Assembly: GCA_963575645.1 (NCBI GenBank)
Contig: OY754470.1
Coordinates: 48,329,201-48,393,200, forward strand
Source: Xanthostigma xanthostigma
Taxonomy: Eukaryota; Arthropoda; Insecta; Raphidioptera; Raphidiidae
Direction: 5' to 3'
DNA: 64,000 nucleotides
The notes under the pieces were generated by a model. That model worked only from the letters and a program-made list of their open reading frames with translations, ran no database searches and was not told the DNA's origin. Within the stretch, counting starts at the first letter, position 1, and each line of letters starts with the position of its first letter. The translations under genes were made by a program, and so were the position numbers. Positions 22,401 to 34,202 of this stretch are shown in pieces.

Positions 22401-25400
22401 CAAAAAATTGAATTAAACATTAGAAATGCAGCTGTTTTCATGTTAAGACAAGACATACGTTTGCTTCTAATTTCCATGTACGGCAAACAAAGACAACCGA
22501 CCGCGTCGCGTCATGCATTACACAACATTGCATTTATACAGCTATTTTTCTATATAAATTTGTATAAAATATTTTTCTATATAAATTTGTATAAAAAAAC
22601 TGTTTAGGCAAATTCTGTTATACGAAATCTATGTAAAATGTTCTCCTCTTTTGTTTAAGACTGGTTTCAAACCGATCTGATTTAAATTGAGCGAGAAATT
22701 AGCAAAAAGCACGCACAGGGTCAGGCGGAACGTTACGCGTTAGGAACGTTACGTTACACTTTTTCGAACATGCAGCCGGTGTTTTATCAATTTATAATAT
22801 TGGTGATTCATCAATTTATAAGACGTTATCACGTCAAAAGGGGGCCTATGTTTTTCTCCAAGCTTCAAACTATTTCCATATTAAATTTCATCACAATCGG
22901 TCCAGCGGTTTGGCCGTGAATGCGTAACAGAGACAGAGTTACTTTTGCATTTATAATATTAGTGTGGATATCAATCATAATATTAATTTTTAAAGTGGAA
23001 CTTTTTAGCTTGTAAGTAACGTAGAATTTTCTGTAACGGAAATGTGAGCAAGAAAATGATTTCATGCGCATGACGATGTCTGTTTCAGTCAGTAACATAT
23101 TTTTGTTCTATCTACCATCTATACCGTTTTCAAGACGTCAAAAATTACATAATGTGTCTAAGCCACTGCTCTCATCTCAACAGCTCGAGTTCTAGATCGA
23201 TTTCCAACATGTTTGTGAATCTTTAGATTCATGCATTTAATTTAAAAAGTAAGTCAAATGAGCAACAACCGACTGAAAATAATAGACACTTACCCGTAAT
23301 GGCTTTTTTAAATCGTCTTTTGTATATTTTTGTAGTTCAATTAGTGTGTCGTCTACAATTCTATCTCTAGAAACATTTAAGGCTAAAAACTGGCAAATAT
23401 TTCCTAGTAGTTGTGGAGCAAAAAGCATTGTGGTGAAGGCACGTGTAGCTGCATCATTCATTGCAGTTCTCATCTACAAAAAGTATTAATTATTTTGAAA
23501 ATATAACAGGAGTCATATTAAATTTAAAAAATTGGTTGTCTGTAAAGTCGGTTTACGGACGATAGTTTTACGTGATAACGTCATAAAGAAACATTGATGA
23601 ACTTTCTGACGTCACGCGAGAAGAGAGAGAAATGCGTACAAGCCGACGCTTGGGCCGATCGTGCCTCTCTACCGCTTAGGCTCAGGCGGAGCGTGACACT
23701 TTTTCGTGCGTGCAGCCGGTGTTTCATCAATTTATAAGACGTTATCACGTCAAAAAATAGTTTAATATTGCGCATGTTTCAAAAATGTTTTGAAAATGTA
23801 ATCGTCGTTGGTTCTGTAATATCTCTTATGTGCAAAAAGTAAAATTTGCAGGAAAGGCCAAAAAGTGGTTATTTCAGCAATGGATGGTAAGAACTAGCAA
23901 TTTCAGAGGTATATTACTAATTCATACTTATCTTCACTAAACGTGTTTAATTAAGACGAAGTATTTTCTTAAAAAATATTTAACGTTAATTTTGGATTTA
24001 TTGGCACATGAGAGGAATTATTTGATACAAATTTTTACATAAGAGTTACTTCCCCTTGTTGGTTACTGAAAAATTAATTTGGAGGTATTACTAGTGTACA
24101 GAGCTCCGTTTCCTGAATCTTTTCATCTAAAAAACGTAACATCTGCCAACTATGCACATAAGAGCTATTACAGAACCAACGACGATATTAAGATAGAAAA
24201 CCATGAGTTTCGTATCTAGAAAACTATATCTACAGTAGATCCGTGTAAGTTAGTGTCAATACTCACAAACAAGAACTATTCAACAACATGAACAATATAT
24301 TGTGTCAATTAATTGCTCTGTAATATTATTGAGTAGTTGAAATTGACATTGAAATTATATATAAACATTTCTTGAGTTCAAGTTTGTGAATAATGTGTTT
24401 CAAAATGGCTAATACAGTCTTGCGCAGTAGCTCAAAAACAGATACAAACCGTTTAGTTTTAGCTACTGCGTATTACCGTTTTCAGAGAGGTTCAGCTAAA
24501 TATGATCTTAAATTAAACTATTTGACTACGTTTTAAAAAACGAACAAACTTAAATAATTAATTATTGTTTACCTGAAGTGATTGATCCGTTTCTAGTAGC
24601 ATAACTTTAGCATTTGCGTTAAATAAAAATGGGTAGTTACATAAATATAATTGGGAATTCTGTAACAATGCGAAAAAAAAACAACCAGTTTTACTTTAAA
24701 ATATAAACTAAATCTTTAGAATGTCGTTATTATATTTAAGTGAATAAAAATTAACATACGTTACTGTCTGCTAGCCAGTTTAAATAATCTATTCTAACAT
24801 CCAGATGATCGTCCAAATCGTTTAAATGAAATGTGTTGTAGGCTATTTTTAATCCGTCCAAACTATGATTAAGCCTATTCAAACAGGTTAGTGTATCTAA
24901 AATGGCTACCAAATTACCATCCTGCTTTACCGTCTGGAAATTATAAACATGAAAAATCGAATTAAATTTTATTCGAAATGCTTGTACGGGTTATTTTCAA
25001 TGAGTTGTGTTTTCTTAATACAGAAATACGGTTAGATGATATTTAATAGTATTAAAATTGGTTAGATGAGGCTGGCAACGACATTTTTAAAGGGATACGC
25101 AACGATGGGATTTCTTATCTGCTTATGTATTAATAATAATAATTGAACAGACTGTTATAATTTTCTATCGCCTTAAACTTCAAAATTGATTTTCGTATAT
25201 TTTTCACTGTTTCTATTTTTGGATCAATAATACTTTTTTGTATATAGAGCTTTTCAGTACCGTTGAATTTTAGTTTTAAACAATTAAGAACGCTGAAAAT
25301 TGAAAGAAAAAAAACCACAGATATAAATTACCTGAGTTCTTGACAGTTGTTGTTGTCTCAAAATATAAGAAACTACGTCTTTAAATATTTCAACAAGTCT

Positions 25401-28400
25401 TTCAAAATATTCATTGCTGGCGCCACTCCACCATATTCCAACAACCCGTTTAGCTGGACGAGTCAAGCTTAACAAAGCTCTCGCGAATTTACTATGCAAC
25501 GTGGTGTAATGCCTTGGATTATTGAACTCGTGATAAAGTGGCAAAGTTAAATATATTCGCAATGTTTCAACGTCCGGTGGCGACGCCTGAAGCTTATTAA
25601 GTAACTCGTCAACAAGGCACTGCCTAATTAATGTTCGAATAGTTTCGTTTTCCAATCTCGAAATACAATTAAAAGTTCGTTCAGCGGTTTGAATGTCAAC
25701 GCCATGATGTTTTGACGTACAACAATAGTGTTGTTCATTTGGTAACAAAAAAGAAGCATTGAAACAGGCTAAACTACGAAATGTTGTCTCAATATATGTA
25801 AGTATTTCTTGATCAACTCTTATCGCGTTAGATATACTCTCAAAAGTTGTTAATTTATCTAAACTTATATTTAAAATTTGCGTGCTAGGATCGAAAAGCC
25901 TGTAATCTTCTGGTGGTATATTGTCTTGTTGTTTTGTAACAGTCACAAAACAGTGGTCGCCGCCCGCAAAAATCTTATGAACAATGTAATTTTCTTTATA
26001 CGATTTAACGATTGCAGTACCGCTAGGAGAAACCCACGGGCCAACCACAACTTGGGGAGTAGACGCGTTCAACGGTTGTCTTGTCCCTAACTGGCCCACA
26101 CCTCCCAATCCAAAACCATAAACCCGACCACGTGAAGGAACTAAAGCAAGAGTGTGCCTTCTTCCACAACACACCTGCGTTATTGTACTTCCCATGAGTT
26201 CAATCACTTTCCGTGGAAGTATTTCATTGGATACACTTCCATGACCTAACTGACCATACATTCCGGCACCGCACGTAAAAACGCCTCCGTCTAATGTTAA
26301 AAACACTGAGAAGTCTTCGCCGCAAGCTATGAATCTTATTTTAATGCTACGTATTGTTTTTAACTGAACTGGATAGGCTTGATCTTTTTCGTCGTTGATA
26401 CCGAGCTGACCGTATTCATTTTTGCCCCACCCAAAAACTGCACCTGACCGCGACACAGCAAAACTATGGTTACCGCCACACGCAATATAAGATATCGGAA
26501 TACCAGCAAGAGACTGTATTAATGCCGGTTTATACTGATTTTCTACAGGCCCTAATCCTAACTGACCATGACGGTTGGATCCCCATGAGTAAAGGTCGCC
26601 ATCTGAAATAACATTTATCATTAATTTTCGAATTTCCTGGTCGGAAATATATATTACTCATGAATGAACGGACATACATGTCTGGCGATGATATTTGTCC
26701 GAAGGTCCTGTTAAGGGCTATAAGTTAAAAAAAGTACCAGCCCCGAGCAAATGATTCAGGGACTCTTAAAAAAAATGATGCAGCGATAATGGTTTGGCAG
26801 AAGTTGTCATAGGTGGTTTTAATAATCAAAACTTTAATATTTCCAACTTCTGCCACATGAGCAAATGACTCAAAACTTTCTACCACCACCTCCATAACTA
26901 TAAGACTAAGAGGGATTATCGCAGTAAATACTGTTTATTGGCTTTTAGTCGAAACTTACTATTTGTGAGAGCAAGGCAATGATGCAGGCCTGCTTGCACT
27001 TGTATAACGTGTGAAGCAGCTAGAGTTCTTACAATTTTAGGTGTATATTGGATTTCTATTTCGGGACCGAGTCCCAATTGTCCTTGTGAATTAGATCCCC
27101 AACTAAAAAGTTGACCCCACTCATTTATAGCAAGTGAATGAACTTCTCCACATGCTGTATATTTGATAACGTATGCATCTAAGCCCGTTACAAGTTCTGC
27201 AAAAGAATAAAAGACATTTTAGTAGGTATAGTTATAGAATTTTATTAAAGGACTGCACACCAATATACTACCTGAACACTGTTAAAAGTAGGTATGTTTC
27301 AAGCAGCCAGCAAACGGACACGAAACCGTTACCCGCATGCGCAGTAACTAAAACGAAACTGTGTACGGTTTTTGAACACGTTCTTGCTACCTGCCTATGA
27401 CCTTGACGGTTCCGTGTCCGTTTGGAACATACCTAGTGTGTATTAAAAAAAAAAATTAAAGATGATGCGTCTTTATTAAAATCCTCAGCAAAAAAAATCA
27501 ATTTATTTTGAAATCATTGTAAAAACAATTCAATTTTGACTTATGAAAAGACCATATTCTTGTTAGTTAGGTGCTAAACTTGTCTTTTTTTTAATCCGAT
27601 GTTATGTGTGGGAATAGATGCTAAATATACTTGGCATTTTCAAAGCAGTGTGTATCTTAACTAGTGATGTGCCGGATTGTTAAAAATGAATATCCGCGGA
27701 TACGGATCTGAATACGGATATTTGGTTTCATGATCCGCGGATAGGGATACGGATATTTGGTTTCAAGATATGCGGATACGGATACGGATCTTAACTTTCT
27801 TAGAGTACGCGGCGGTAAATATTGCACATCGACCTTTGGAAAGAGACTGTTATGGGAAAAAGTTATTGACTTCTTTGAGAGTTAACTCTCATAACAAATT
27901 GTTTCTTTCCAGAGATCGATGTGCAATATCTCATTATAAAGATAGTTTTTTATTAGTACCTTTGAGTTATGTACTATTGGTATGGTACTCACTACGATAA
28001 AATTTTGCAATATAAAGGTGCCAAATACGATTTTAAGAAATAAAAAATAATCTGAATGGAATTTAACAGTTTTTCATTATTACCTAATCACCTATAGGTA
28101 TATATAAAATTTCATCTATGAATTGAAAATTATTAAGGTAAAAGATCCGTAAAAGATCCGCCTTAAAACTAACGGATACGGATGCGGATCTTTCTTCTCC
28201 CTCGGCACATCATTAATCTTAACAGATAAAGCTGCAACATTTAACATTATAGTCAGGGTCGGTCTGGGACCTAAAAAGTTACAGGGAAAATTGTCATACA
28301 ATTGTGCGGCCTACCGGGAAAAGTCCCGGTGTTCCCCGATGCCAGACCGACGCTGATTATATTTAAATAGCTGTTAGTCTGCCGTACGCTTTCGTAAACA

Positions 28401-28992
28401 CCTATAGCATGATAAAATGGAGTCAAAGGAAATACGTAAAAAATAACTCTTAACGAATCAGATGAGGTTGTATCTTATTCATAACACGGTGCAAAAACCT
28501 ACTCTCAGCGAGCCGTTGAAGTTATTGGTAACTAAAACTTTTCTTAAATTTTAGAAAATATTATAAATGCCTTTTGTCTTTTCTAAAAATTAAGAATGAA
28601 TCCATTAAGGCGTATTTAACCTGGATTTTGATACTAGCTAAATTTTTTGACGCGCCTTGTCAGATGTCAAAAGTGGGTTACAAGCTTTGATTTTTTGAGT
28701 CCATTTTATCAGTTAAGGGTTAAACGTGTAACGGTTATAAATCAAACATACTAAAATGAGACGTACGTGGCCGTTTTCTCGGCTGATCGTGGCCAAGTTG
28801 GCCATAATCGTTACTTCCACATGAATATACTTTTCCCTGATCTGTGACAAGCAGAGAATGGCATTCTCCACATGCTGCTTGTACAACACAAGTTGCTCTT
28901 TCCCACGATAATTGTCTGGGCGCTAAAATTTGTTCATCCTCAATGCCTCCTAAGCCAAGTTCACCATGTGTAGTGCTTCCCCATGCAAACAT
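19317..28992 (-). CDS. HERC4: HERC4-type HECT E3 ubiquitin-protein ligase (9 coding exons)
   Basis: Probable E3 ubiquitin ligase that takes ubiquitin from an E2 onto a HECT cysteine and passes it to substrates. Coding exons, in order: 28992-28767, 27196-26960, 26602-25332, 24933-24760, 24659-24573, 23473-23294, 21635-21175, 20785-20446, 19469-19317. All introns have GT-AG ends and all phases join, giving 3129 nt, 1042 residues plus stop; vertebrate HERC4 is about 1050. Residues 1 to about 370 hold RCC1-like repeats ([55 protein letters not shown]). The C-terminal third is HECT, with AGGVRKEFF near the start of exon 7, NDNYDW and [10 protein letters not shown] in exon 8, and the catalytic Cys (about residue 1010) in [13 protein letters not shown]. 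The start MFAWG aligns with family starts. Transposons occupy several introns but break no exon. The family assignment rests on remembered similarity along the whole length; I am very sure of HERC, and fairly sure of HERC4 rather than HERC3. Confidence 0.95.
19564..19824 (+). mobile_element. TA-flanked MITE (ACCAGGAGA ends), copy 2, in HERC4 intron 8
   Basis: Colinear with copy 1 over its whole length with a small number of changes, including an extra 'ttgtttaac' segment in the middle. The long open frame on the minus strand is part of the element. Confidence 0.72.
20218..20345. mobile_element. Short inverted-repeat element in HERC4 intron 8
   Basis: The ends TATAGTTAGAGGGATGGTGA and its complement enclose about 80 bp containing a second inverted pair (cgaaagag / ctctttcg). 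The whole is about 125 bp. Confidence 0.6.
20446..20785 (-). CDS. HERC4: HERC4 exon 8 (residues 879-992, HECT)
   Basis: Acceptor gtttcag with one base completing a Lys codon, donor AAG|gtaaat. It encodes [15 protein letters not shown], the [15 protein letters not shown] block, [19 protein letters not shown] and the [13 protein letters not shown] hinge-to-C-lobe segment. Confidence 0.92.
20866..21162 (+). mobile_element. Harbinger-like MITE, same family, right end truncated
   Basis: The left end TTA|AGGTCGCTACACATGAGGCT is present; the right end stops at cagcctcgtgt without the last ten bases. It lies in HERC4 intron 7, 12 bp from the exon 7 boundary. Confidence 0.7.
21175..21635 (-). CDS. 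HERC4: HERC4 exon 7 (residues 726-878, HECT N-lobe)
   Basis: Acceptor gctacaag, donor AA|gtaggt with two bases left over. It carries [32 protein letters not shown] and [10 protein letters not shown], all HECT N-lobe signatures. A miniature transposon ends 12 bp beyond the donor. Confidence 0.92.
22171..22839 (+). repeat. Unclassified element (GGTTGTCTGTAAAGTCGG start), copy A, HERC4 intron 6
   Basis: Starts ttgtctgtaaagtcggttta and ends tataagacgttatcacgtca; subterminal ACGTGATAACGT / ACGTTATCACGT pair. Contains two units of a 26-bp internal repeat. Confidence 0.65.
22840..22985 (-). repeat. Non-LTR-like 3' tail fragment in HERC4 intron 6
   Basis: 'ggtccagcggtttggccgtg' followed by 'tgcatttataatattagtg' is a tail common to insect RTE-type repeats; a relative is at 22060-22110. 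Confidence 0.4.
23294..23473 (-). CDS. HERC4: HERC4 exon 6 (residues 666-725)
   Basis: 60 codons in phase 0, acceptor tttttgtag, donor CGG|gtaagt. The ATG at 23473 is internal methionine 666 rather than a start. It encodes the entry to the HECT domain ([13 protein letters not shown] to KKPLR). Confidence 0.88.
23531..23755 (+). repeat. Same family, short internally deleted copy B, HERC4 intron 5
   Basis: 225 bp with both ends intact but a different GC-rich core (gacgtcacgcgag ... gggccgatcgtgcctctct). Confidence 0.65.
24400..24495. repeat. 'gcgcagtagc' family MITE, HERC4 intron 5
   Basis: Contains cttgcgcagtagctcaaaaa and gctactgcgtattaccgttt in inverted arrangement; more diverged than the 33680 copy. 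Confidence 0.45.
24573..24659 (-). CDS. HERC4: HERC4 exon 5 (residues 637-665)
   Basis: 29 codons in phase 0, acceptor ttgttacag, donor CAG|gtaaac. It encodes [20 protein letters not shown] and then LLETDQSLQ, the conserved 'YPF.F.A.AK..LL.TD' block ahead of the HECT domain. Confidence 0.88.
24760..24933 (-). CDS. HERC4: HERC4 exon 4 (residues 579-636)
   Basis: 58 codons in phase 0, acceptor tttccag, donor AAC|gtatgt. It encodes [20 protein letters not shown] to [12 protein letters not shown], matching the helical linker of HERC4 that contains the conserved DYxNW stretch. Confidence 0.88.
25332..26602 (-). CDS. HERC4: HERC4 exon 3 (residues 155-578)
   Basis: This large exon carries four RCC1-type repeats and the linker between propeller and HECT domain. 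It begins after gttatttcag with two bases of an Asn codon and ends at CAG|gtaatt. An upstream in-frame ATG (26621) lies in the intron and is not the start. Confidence 0.93.
26960..27196 (-). CDS. HERC4: HERC4 exon 2 (residues 76-154)
   Basis: The acceptor is cttttgcag and the donor is a|gtaagt. It encodes [20 protein letters not shown], then a [18 protein letters not shown] blade and LHHCLALTN. It has no ATG-initiated ORF and would be missed by ORF scanning, but it is phase-perfect with both neighbours. Confidence 0.9.
27293..27440. repeat. 'gcgcagtagc' family MITE, HERC4 intron 1
   Basis: Ends ggtatgtttcaa / ttggaacatacc, inner gcatgcgcagtaact and complement. Confidence 0.5.
27662..28215 (+). 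mobile_element. hAT MITE (TAGTGATGTGCCGGAT ends) in HERC4 intron 1
   Basis: 554 bp, exact 8-bp duplication atcttaac at 27654-27661 and 28216-28223. The interior repeats 'atccgcggatacggat' and has a long imperfect hairpin. Confidence 0.85.
28767..28992 (-). CDS. HERC4: HERC4 exon 1 (residues 1-75)
   Basis: The ATG is at 28992. The exon encodes the first RCC1-like blade and ends one base into a codon at donor C|gtacgt. Reading past the donor gives an unrelated tail, so the donor rather than the ORF end is the true boundary. The shared base plus the first two bases of exon 2 make a Gln codon ([12 protein letters not shown]). Confidence 0.9.
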
Positions 28993-31587
28993 TTTAAAAG
29001 TGATTTGAATAACTATGATTTAGTACTAGATAGAAGTTCAGTCATTTCAGATATTCACAATCTATTTAGAATTGCTCATCGCGTGCATAGTTTGAATTTT
29101 AGCACTGTTTCACTTGTAGATTCCAATCACAGCGAGCGGTTGTTTAAGTTTTCTTCACGTGAACACAGATTTAGGTTATTTAATATAATTTAAAATTTAT
29201 TGATCACTGTTATTATATTTTTACATATTATACAACTACAAGTTGCACTAACAGTTTGTTAGTAAAATGTGTTAGCAGTTAGGATATTTGATATTATATT
29301 ACTAGAATTTTACATATTCCAGAAGGTACTAGAGCAGCACCTTGTCATCAAGGCCATTTATGTCAAAAGCGCGACGGAGATAAAATAACTCTTGTCTCTA
29401 TCTACCAGACTCTAGCAGAAGGTAGCAAAACGAAAATTTAGTACAGACGTAAACCTATTGTATAAAAATTCTTTATTTACAACGACCGAGACGAAAATAA
29501 AATTGCTTTTTTCTCCCTCTATCAATGTTCTACCTGAAGGTAACAAAACGCAAAAATACAGACGTTAACCAATTTTATACAGATTCAACAATAGATCATA
29601 ATTTTATTAACTGTGCAAAATTTATATCAAAACCTTCTCGATGTACTAATTTGTAAAGTTCTTAGAATAATAATAATTATATGCTCTAATCCACGAAAAT
29701 CATAGAAAAATTTAAATATTCTTATTAACAAGTAGGATTTTAGCTATAGTTTGCTACAGTTGTTAAGGAACAGTCATCGTTACATGAGAATAACATATCC
29801 AAACAGTCAAACTGTCTTATCTTTAAAGTATATTTATAACTGTTTTTTTCACATCATGCGAGAGCTAATGTTTATCTTAGACATGAACCTTCACAATAGT
29901 GAGAGTTATCGGTGAAACTGAGAAACAAATATGAAATTATATCCATTTAATCCATCTAACTGTTATTTTTGTCTTATTATTGTAAAGCCTTTTGTCTTCG
30001 GAACTATACACGTACATAAGTAAAATTTCAATTCATTCGATTAACGGAAGGTGGAAAACTATAAAATATACCACCTTAATTTTATTTTTTACACAATTTA
30101 ACTGAAATAAATAATATAAAAGATTGTAACATGAATATCACTCAGAACTAAACCTTAAAATTTTATCCAAGGATTTCGATCTAGAAATAGTATACTGCCA
30201 GACCATAAACATATTAGTCCAAGAGCTATGTGACAATTTGTGTAATCCTTTAATTGTAATGTCTGAACACAAAATCGAAGACATGGTTGAAGGGCAGTGG
30301 GGCCTAGCCAAGCTGTGAAATTAATTAAAAAAAAAAATTTTTTTGAGGCATTTAAATATTTAAATACCTTCAAATTATCTAATAGTTTCTGTCTTTACTT
30401 GATGAAAATCCACTTGTATAAAATTTACCTAATTTAGACCTATATAGATTATTTTTGTGAACTGTAATACTGTATATCTGATGAAGCTGCTGTGACAGCG
30501 AAACATATGTAATATTTTGATAATTAAAGTGAAAATCGTTTAAACTTAATTGTTTTATTTATTTTACCTTTAAATTATGTTTTAAAAAATTAAAAAATGG
30601 ATAAGTCAGATCATTAAATCGGGTCTAAATGTCTGCCAGGCGGTTGTAAAACTGCCTATTATACGTGAGTGCGAGTAAGACGCTACGGGTAGGTTGAAGT
30701 GTGAGAGAGAGCGTATATACATATCGCACCGCAACACACTTCAATTCAGCCCATATACCTTCAGTCTAATACTTCAAGCTACCTCAAATATAATTTCGCA
30801 AACTTAAAAATTCGTAGCTTGGCTAGGAACCGCTACCCTTCAGCCAGGTCTTAGATATTGTGTTCAGACATTCCAAAAAAAGTGTTACACAAATTGTCAC
30901 GCTGACTCAAAGACCTACCTAAAAATGTTTGTTATTTGTCCTACTGTATGGTTTCCCTTTCATGTATGCATTATGCAATGGTTTACCCTGAGTTGACTGT
31001 CTCCCTCAAATTTAGTATAAAAAGTGTTTTGCTTAAACAAGCTTTGTTCTCGATGAAAGCTGGTTCTTTTATGTTAATTACTTAAAAGTGAATACTGATA
31101 CGTACACTAAAACTTTAAATTACAAATCACTGATAGGAAAGTTTTAATTAGAAACTAGTCTGCTAGAAAATTCTTTAACTTTAAATTAACTGTTTGTTCT
31201 CCCGGTCGGCCATGATCTAATGAATTAATTAATAAAAAATAAACAAATTTTTGTTACAGTGTTACACAAAACAACATTGAGAAAATTTGTAGATAGAGAA
31301 TATCATATTATTTCACGAAAAAATAATGAAAAAGAGGGTTCGTTCCAAGATCACGAGTAGGGTTTCCATACCGGAATGTCAAACACATTTTTTAAACATA
31401 ATATCAAATCCGGAACTAAAGATATTAATATCAAAAGTCCCTTAAACATTAACAGATTTCTGTTTAATTTGCTAACTATAGAAAGTTCGCGTTTATACTG
31501 ATTTATTTCCAATGTTTGATGAGTTCTCTAGACTCTAGAGTTATATAATATACTAGCCACTACCCGCACTCGATTGAGATAAACGAG
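28993..31587. other. HERC4 5' flank; no further gene seen
   Basis: Should hold the HERC4 promoter and 5' UTR, but no TATA box or initiator can be assigned by eye. 29340-29600 carries a repeated 'agaaggtagcaaaacgaaaa' block. The motif at 30478 is listed separately. Confidence 0.4.
30478..30511 (+). ncRNA. Hammerhead-ribozyme-like motif
   Basis: CTGATGA, one extra A, stem GCTG/CAGC with loop CTGTGA, GAAAC, loop ATAT, then GTA. Stem I (TATAT before the core, ATATT after GTA) can form. All canonical core positions are present; the extra base between A9 and stem II is atypical. Confidence 0.4.
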
Positions 31588-31806
31588 TATTACAGCCTTG
31601 CCTCGCAGGGCTGTGCCCCGTTCGGCAGCGACAACAATAGTGGAACCTCTAGCTTCAGCGTATTACAGTCTTGCCGTGCGAGGCTGCGCCACATTCGGCA
31701 GCGACAACAGTAGTGGAGCCTTCGGCTCCACTTGTTGACAATCTTGTCTCGCGGAGCTGCGCACTACTTGGCAGCGGCCACAGTAGTGAAGCCTTGCCCT
31801 CCTCCC
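31588..31806 (+). repeat. GC-rich 73-bp tandem repeat, three units
   Basis: Units start at 31588, 31661 and 31734 (tattacagccttgcctcgca-like). They diverge by about 20-30% yet keep length 73 exactly. Much richer in G+C than the surroundings. Confidence 0.75.
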
Positions 31807-31919
31807 TGTCAAATTAAGACATTTGCCACGTGATCTGCACAATACATTATGTTTCACTGCTCAAGAATCGGGACACTTTTACTTCGACACTGAAATACTA
31901 AACAGGCGAGTGTATCTTA

Positions 31920-32613
31920 AGCGGCCTACACACCTTGATACAAGCTGCGATGCAGGCATCGACTCTATATTTCATGAAACTTGCATCAGTTGCATAAACG
32001 CCTACTTAAATCGAAACCTACTGCGATGCCTGAATCGACTCCATGCTTATGCAACAAACGAGCAGTAGAGGTTAAGGTTATTATTCAAGGTGCTTTCCGA
32101 ATAAAATGAGGTACGTTTTGCCAACACCAGTTTTATTAGCAGTAGTTGGGGCACTCTTTATACTCCTTAATAGAAAAAAGAAATCAAAAAGGAAATGGTC
32201 AAAAAGATGGTTTATAGAAAGAAAATGTTTTATTAGAAAAGCTAAAAGTACATTTGTATTCCAAAGACACGTATGCAGATGATAAATGTTTATGAACTCT
32301 TCCCAAAATACACGATCACTTTCCATCATGGAATTTACACACACAAACAACAAAGTAACCTCTAAAATGGCGCGGGAAAATAAATTAATATCGTCTTGGC
32401 ATCGACGAAATTATATACACGCTGAAACTTGCATCAGCATCACCGACTCGGCGTCGTGGCTCGCCGACCAAAATGGGATTCCAGACTCTGCATCGCTGCA
32501 AGCCGTAACTGATGCCTAATACGTGATTCAGTACTACACACGCTGCTACTTGCATCATAAAACATAAGAGTCGATGCCTGAATCGCAGCTTGTATCAAGG
32601 TGTGTAGGCCGCT
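31920..32613 (+). mobile_element. PIF/Harbinger-type element with decayed transposase start
   Basis: Inverted repeats starting AGCGGCCTACACACCTTGAT, with exact TTA duplications at 31917-31919 and 32614-32616. A reading frame at 32106-32282 (MRYVLPTPVLLAVVGALFIL then NRKKKSKRKWSKRWFIERK) has the hydrophobic-then-basic N-terminal shape of the family and then stops. Confidence 0.75.
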
Positions 32614-32952
32614 TTACACTTTTGTATAGCAAATAGTGACACTTTTAACACTAGAGCACGATACCAAACTATTATAAACTAGTTTTGAATGTTAAAGTAA
32701 CATACGAGTACATAGTCACCACCTTCTATAAACATAATTGAAAATAAATTCTAATTATAGCAAGAAAAAGTTATCTCTTCAGAGAATTATGTTCTGGGTA
32801 GTTAGAAGTTAAAGTGTTGTTAATTGTGTTAATTAAAGAGTGGTTTTGTACTTCATTCCCTGCTGCATGTAGAAACTCTATCATGAAAGAGAATACGACC
32901 TCCAGAATTTCTGACATATGTTATGCAGCTTCAAAAATGTTGTCTTGTTTGC

Positions 32953-33600
32953 AATGGCGTAACTATAAATGTAGAGCCCCTGGCCATATACTGAATACTC
33001 CTATATTGCTAGTTTTCGCATGTGAAGTTTGCCCACCAAGAGAGACGGCAACTGTATACTTCTATCTCATTTATACTCGATCCGCTACGCGCATGCGTTG
33101 CGACTGTAGTAGGAAAGTGGGCAAGTGCACGTTCATATATTTAATACCCTCTATATTGCTAGCAAAGATCGGGAGAAAGACTTAAACACTACGGTGCAGA
33201 CATTTCTACGTCTGTCTCACTTATTATACTCTGAGTCTCATGCGCATGTCCGTGAATGGATGAGCGTCAGTTTGCACATGGAACTAAGTTGTGAAAGGGA
33301 GGTGGCTTGCTCTGTTCCACTTGGTAATTGCCCCACTACAGACGCGACACTTGCGCACGACGGGCCAAGTAAAAAGAAAGAGATAGAAAACAGTAATTTG
33401 CTGTCTCACTTCGTGGGCGCGGTCACCAGCAATATAGAAGTTATTAAATATATTATGTGCACGCTCCATTTTCGGACATGCGCATAACATTTGAGAGATC
33501 TAAATGACGGAGACAGACGTATGTATGTCTGCACCGTTTGGTATTCATCCTTTTCCAGTCTAACAATATAGGAGTATTAAGCATATAAGTCCCTGGCACA
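32953..33600. mobile_element. Inverted-repeat element, hAT-like left end
   Basis: The left part (ggcgtaactataaatgtagagcccctgg) resembles the 16355 family. An inner inverted pair AATACTCCTATATTG is at about 32994 and 33567, and several direct repeats of 'tatattgctag' and 'cagacgtagaaatg'-like blocks lie inside. The frames here overlap on both strands and look non-coding. Confidence 0.45.
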
Positions 33601-33679
33601 CTTTTATGCCTGGCCATCTAGTATACGGTGCCTCCAAACTTTTTAAGACACGAACAGTATTACCTCTGTTCCAATCTGT

Positions 33680-33799
33680 CTGCGAACGGTAACAGAACCG
33701 CTACAGTCATGCGCAGTAGCTTAAAAAGGAAACTGTAACGGTTTTGTTACACGTTCTTGCTACTGCGCATGGCTTTGGCGGTTCTGTTACCGTTCGCAG
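33680..33799. repeat. Inverted-repeat MITE of the 'gcgcagtagc' family
   Basis: CTGCGAACGGTAACAGAACC and its complement, with an inner GCGCAGTAGC pair. Relatives are at about 24400-24495, 27293-27440 and 35102-35215. Confidence 0.6.
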
Positions 33800-34202
33800 A
33801 GAAGTTGTATACTTTAGAATTTAGATGACTGCAGTGTGCTACCAATATAATAAAATATGATTCCAGCAAAAACTTAATGGTTTTCGAGATATTTACATTT
33901 TAATTTAATTCAGTTTGTTTACAAACACTTAATTTTAAATATGCGGCGTTTTTAAGAATTTATAAGCACGATTATTTTAAAAATAATTTCAAATGCAAGC
34001 GTAATCAATTAAGGTTTTCAAAGTAGTATAATAAATGATGTTTACAATTTGGATATAAATTAGACTATGTATTTCCCTTACCAAAAATATTACCTTAATG
34101 TTTGTTTATATACAAGCTGTTTTAATCGTAATGTTACTTATAAAGAACATTCCGTTTTAACTTTCGTGAGATTAGTTTTTTAGTGAAAATTTAGAGAGCA
34201 AA

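Noticed and set aside
25878..26090. Plus-strand frame opposite HERC4 exon 3
   Set aside because: Antisense shadow of a strongly coding exon.
32814..33490. Two overlapping plus-strand frames of over 120 residues
   Set aside because: No domain, several Cys- and Arg-rich low-sense stretches, and internal inverted repeats mark this as transposon DNA.
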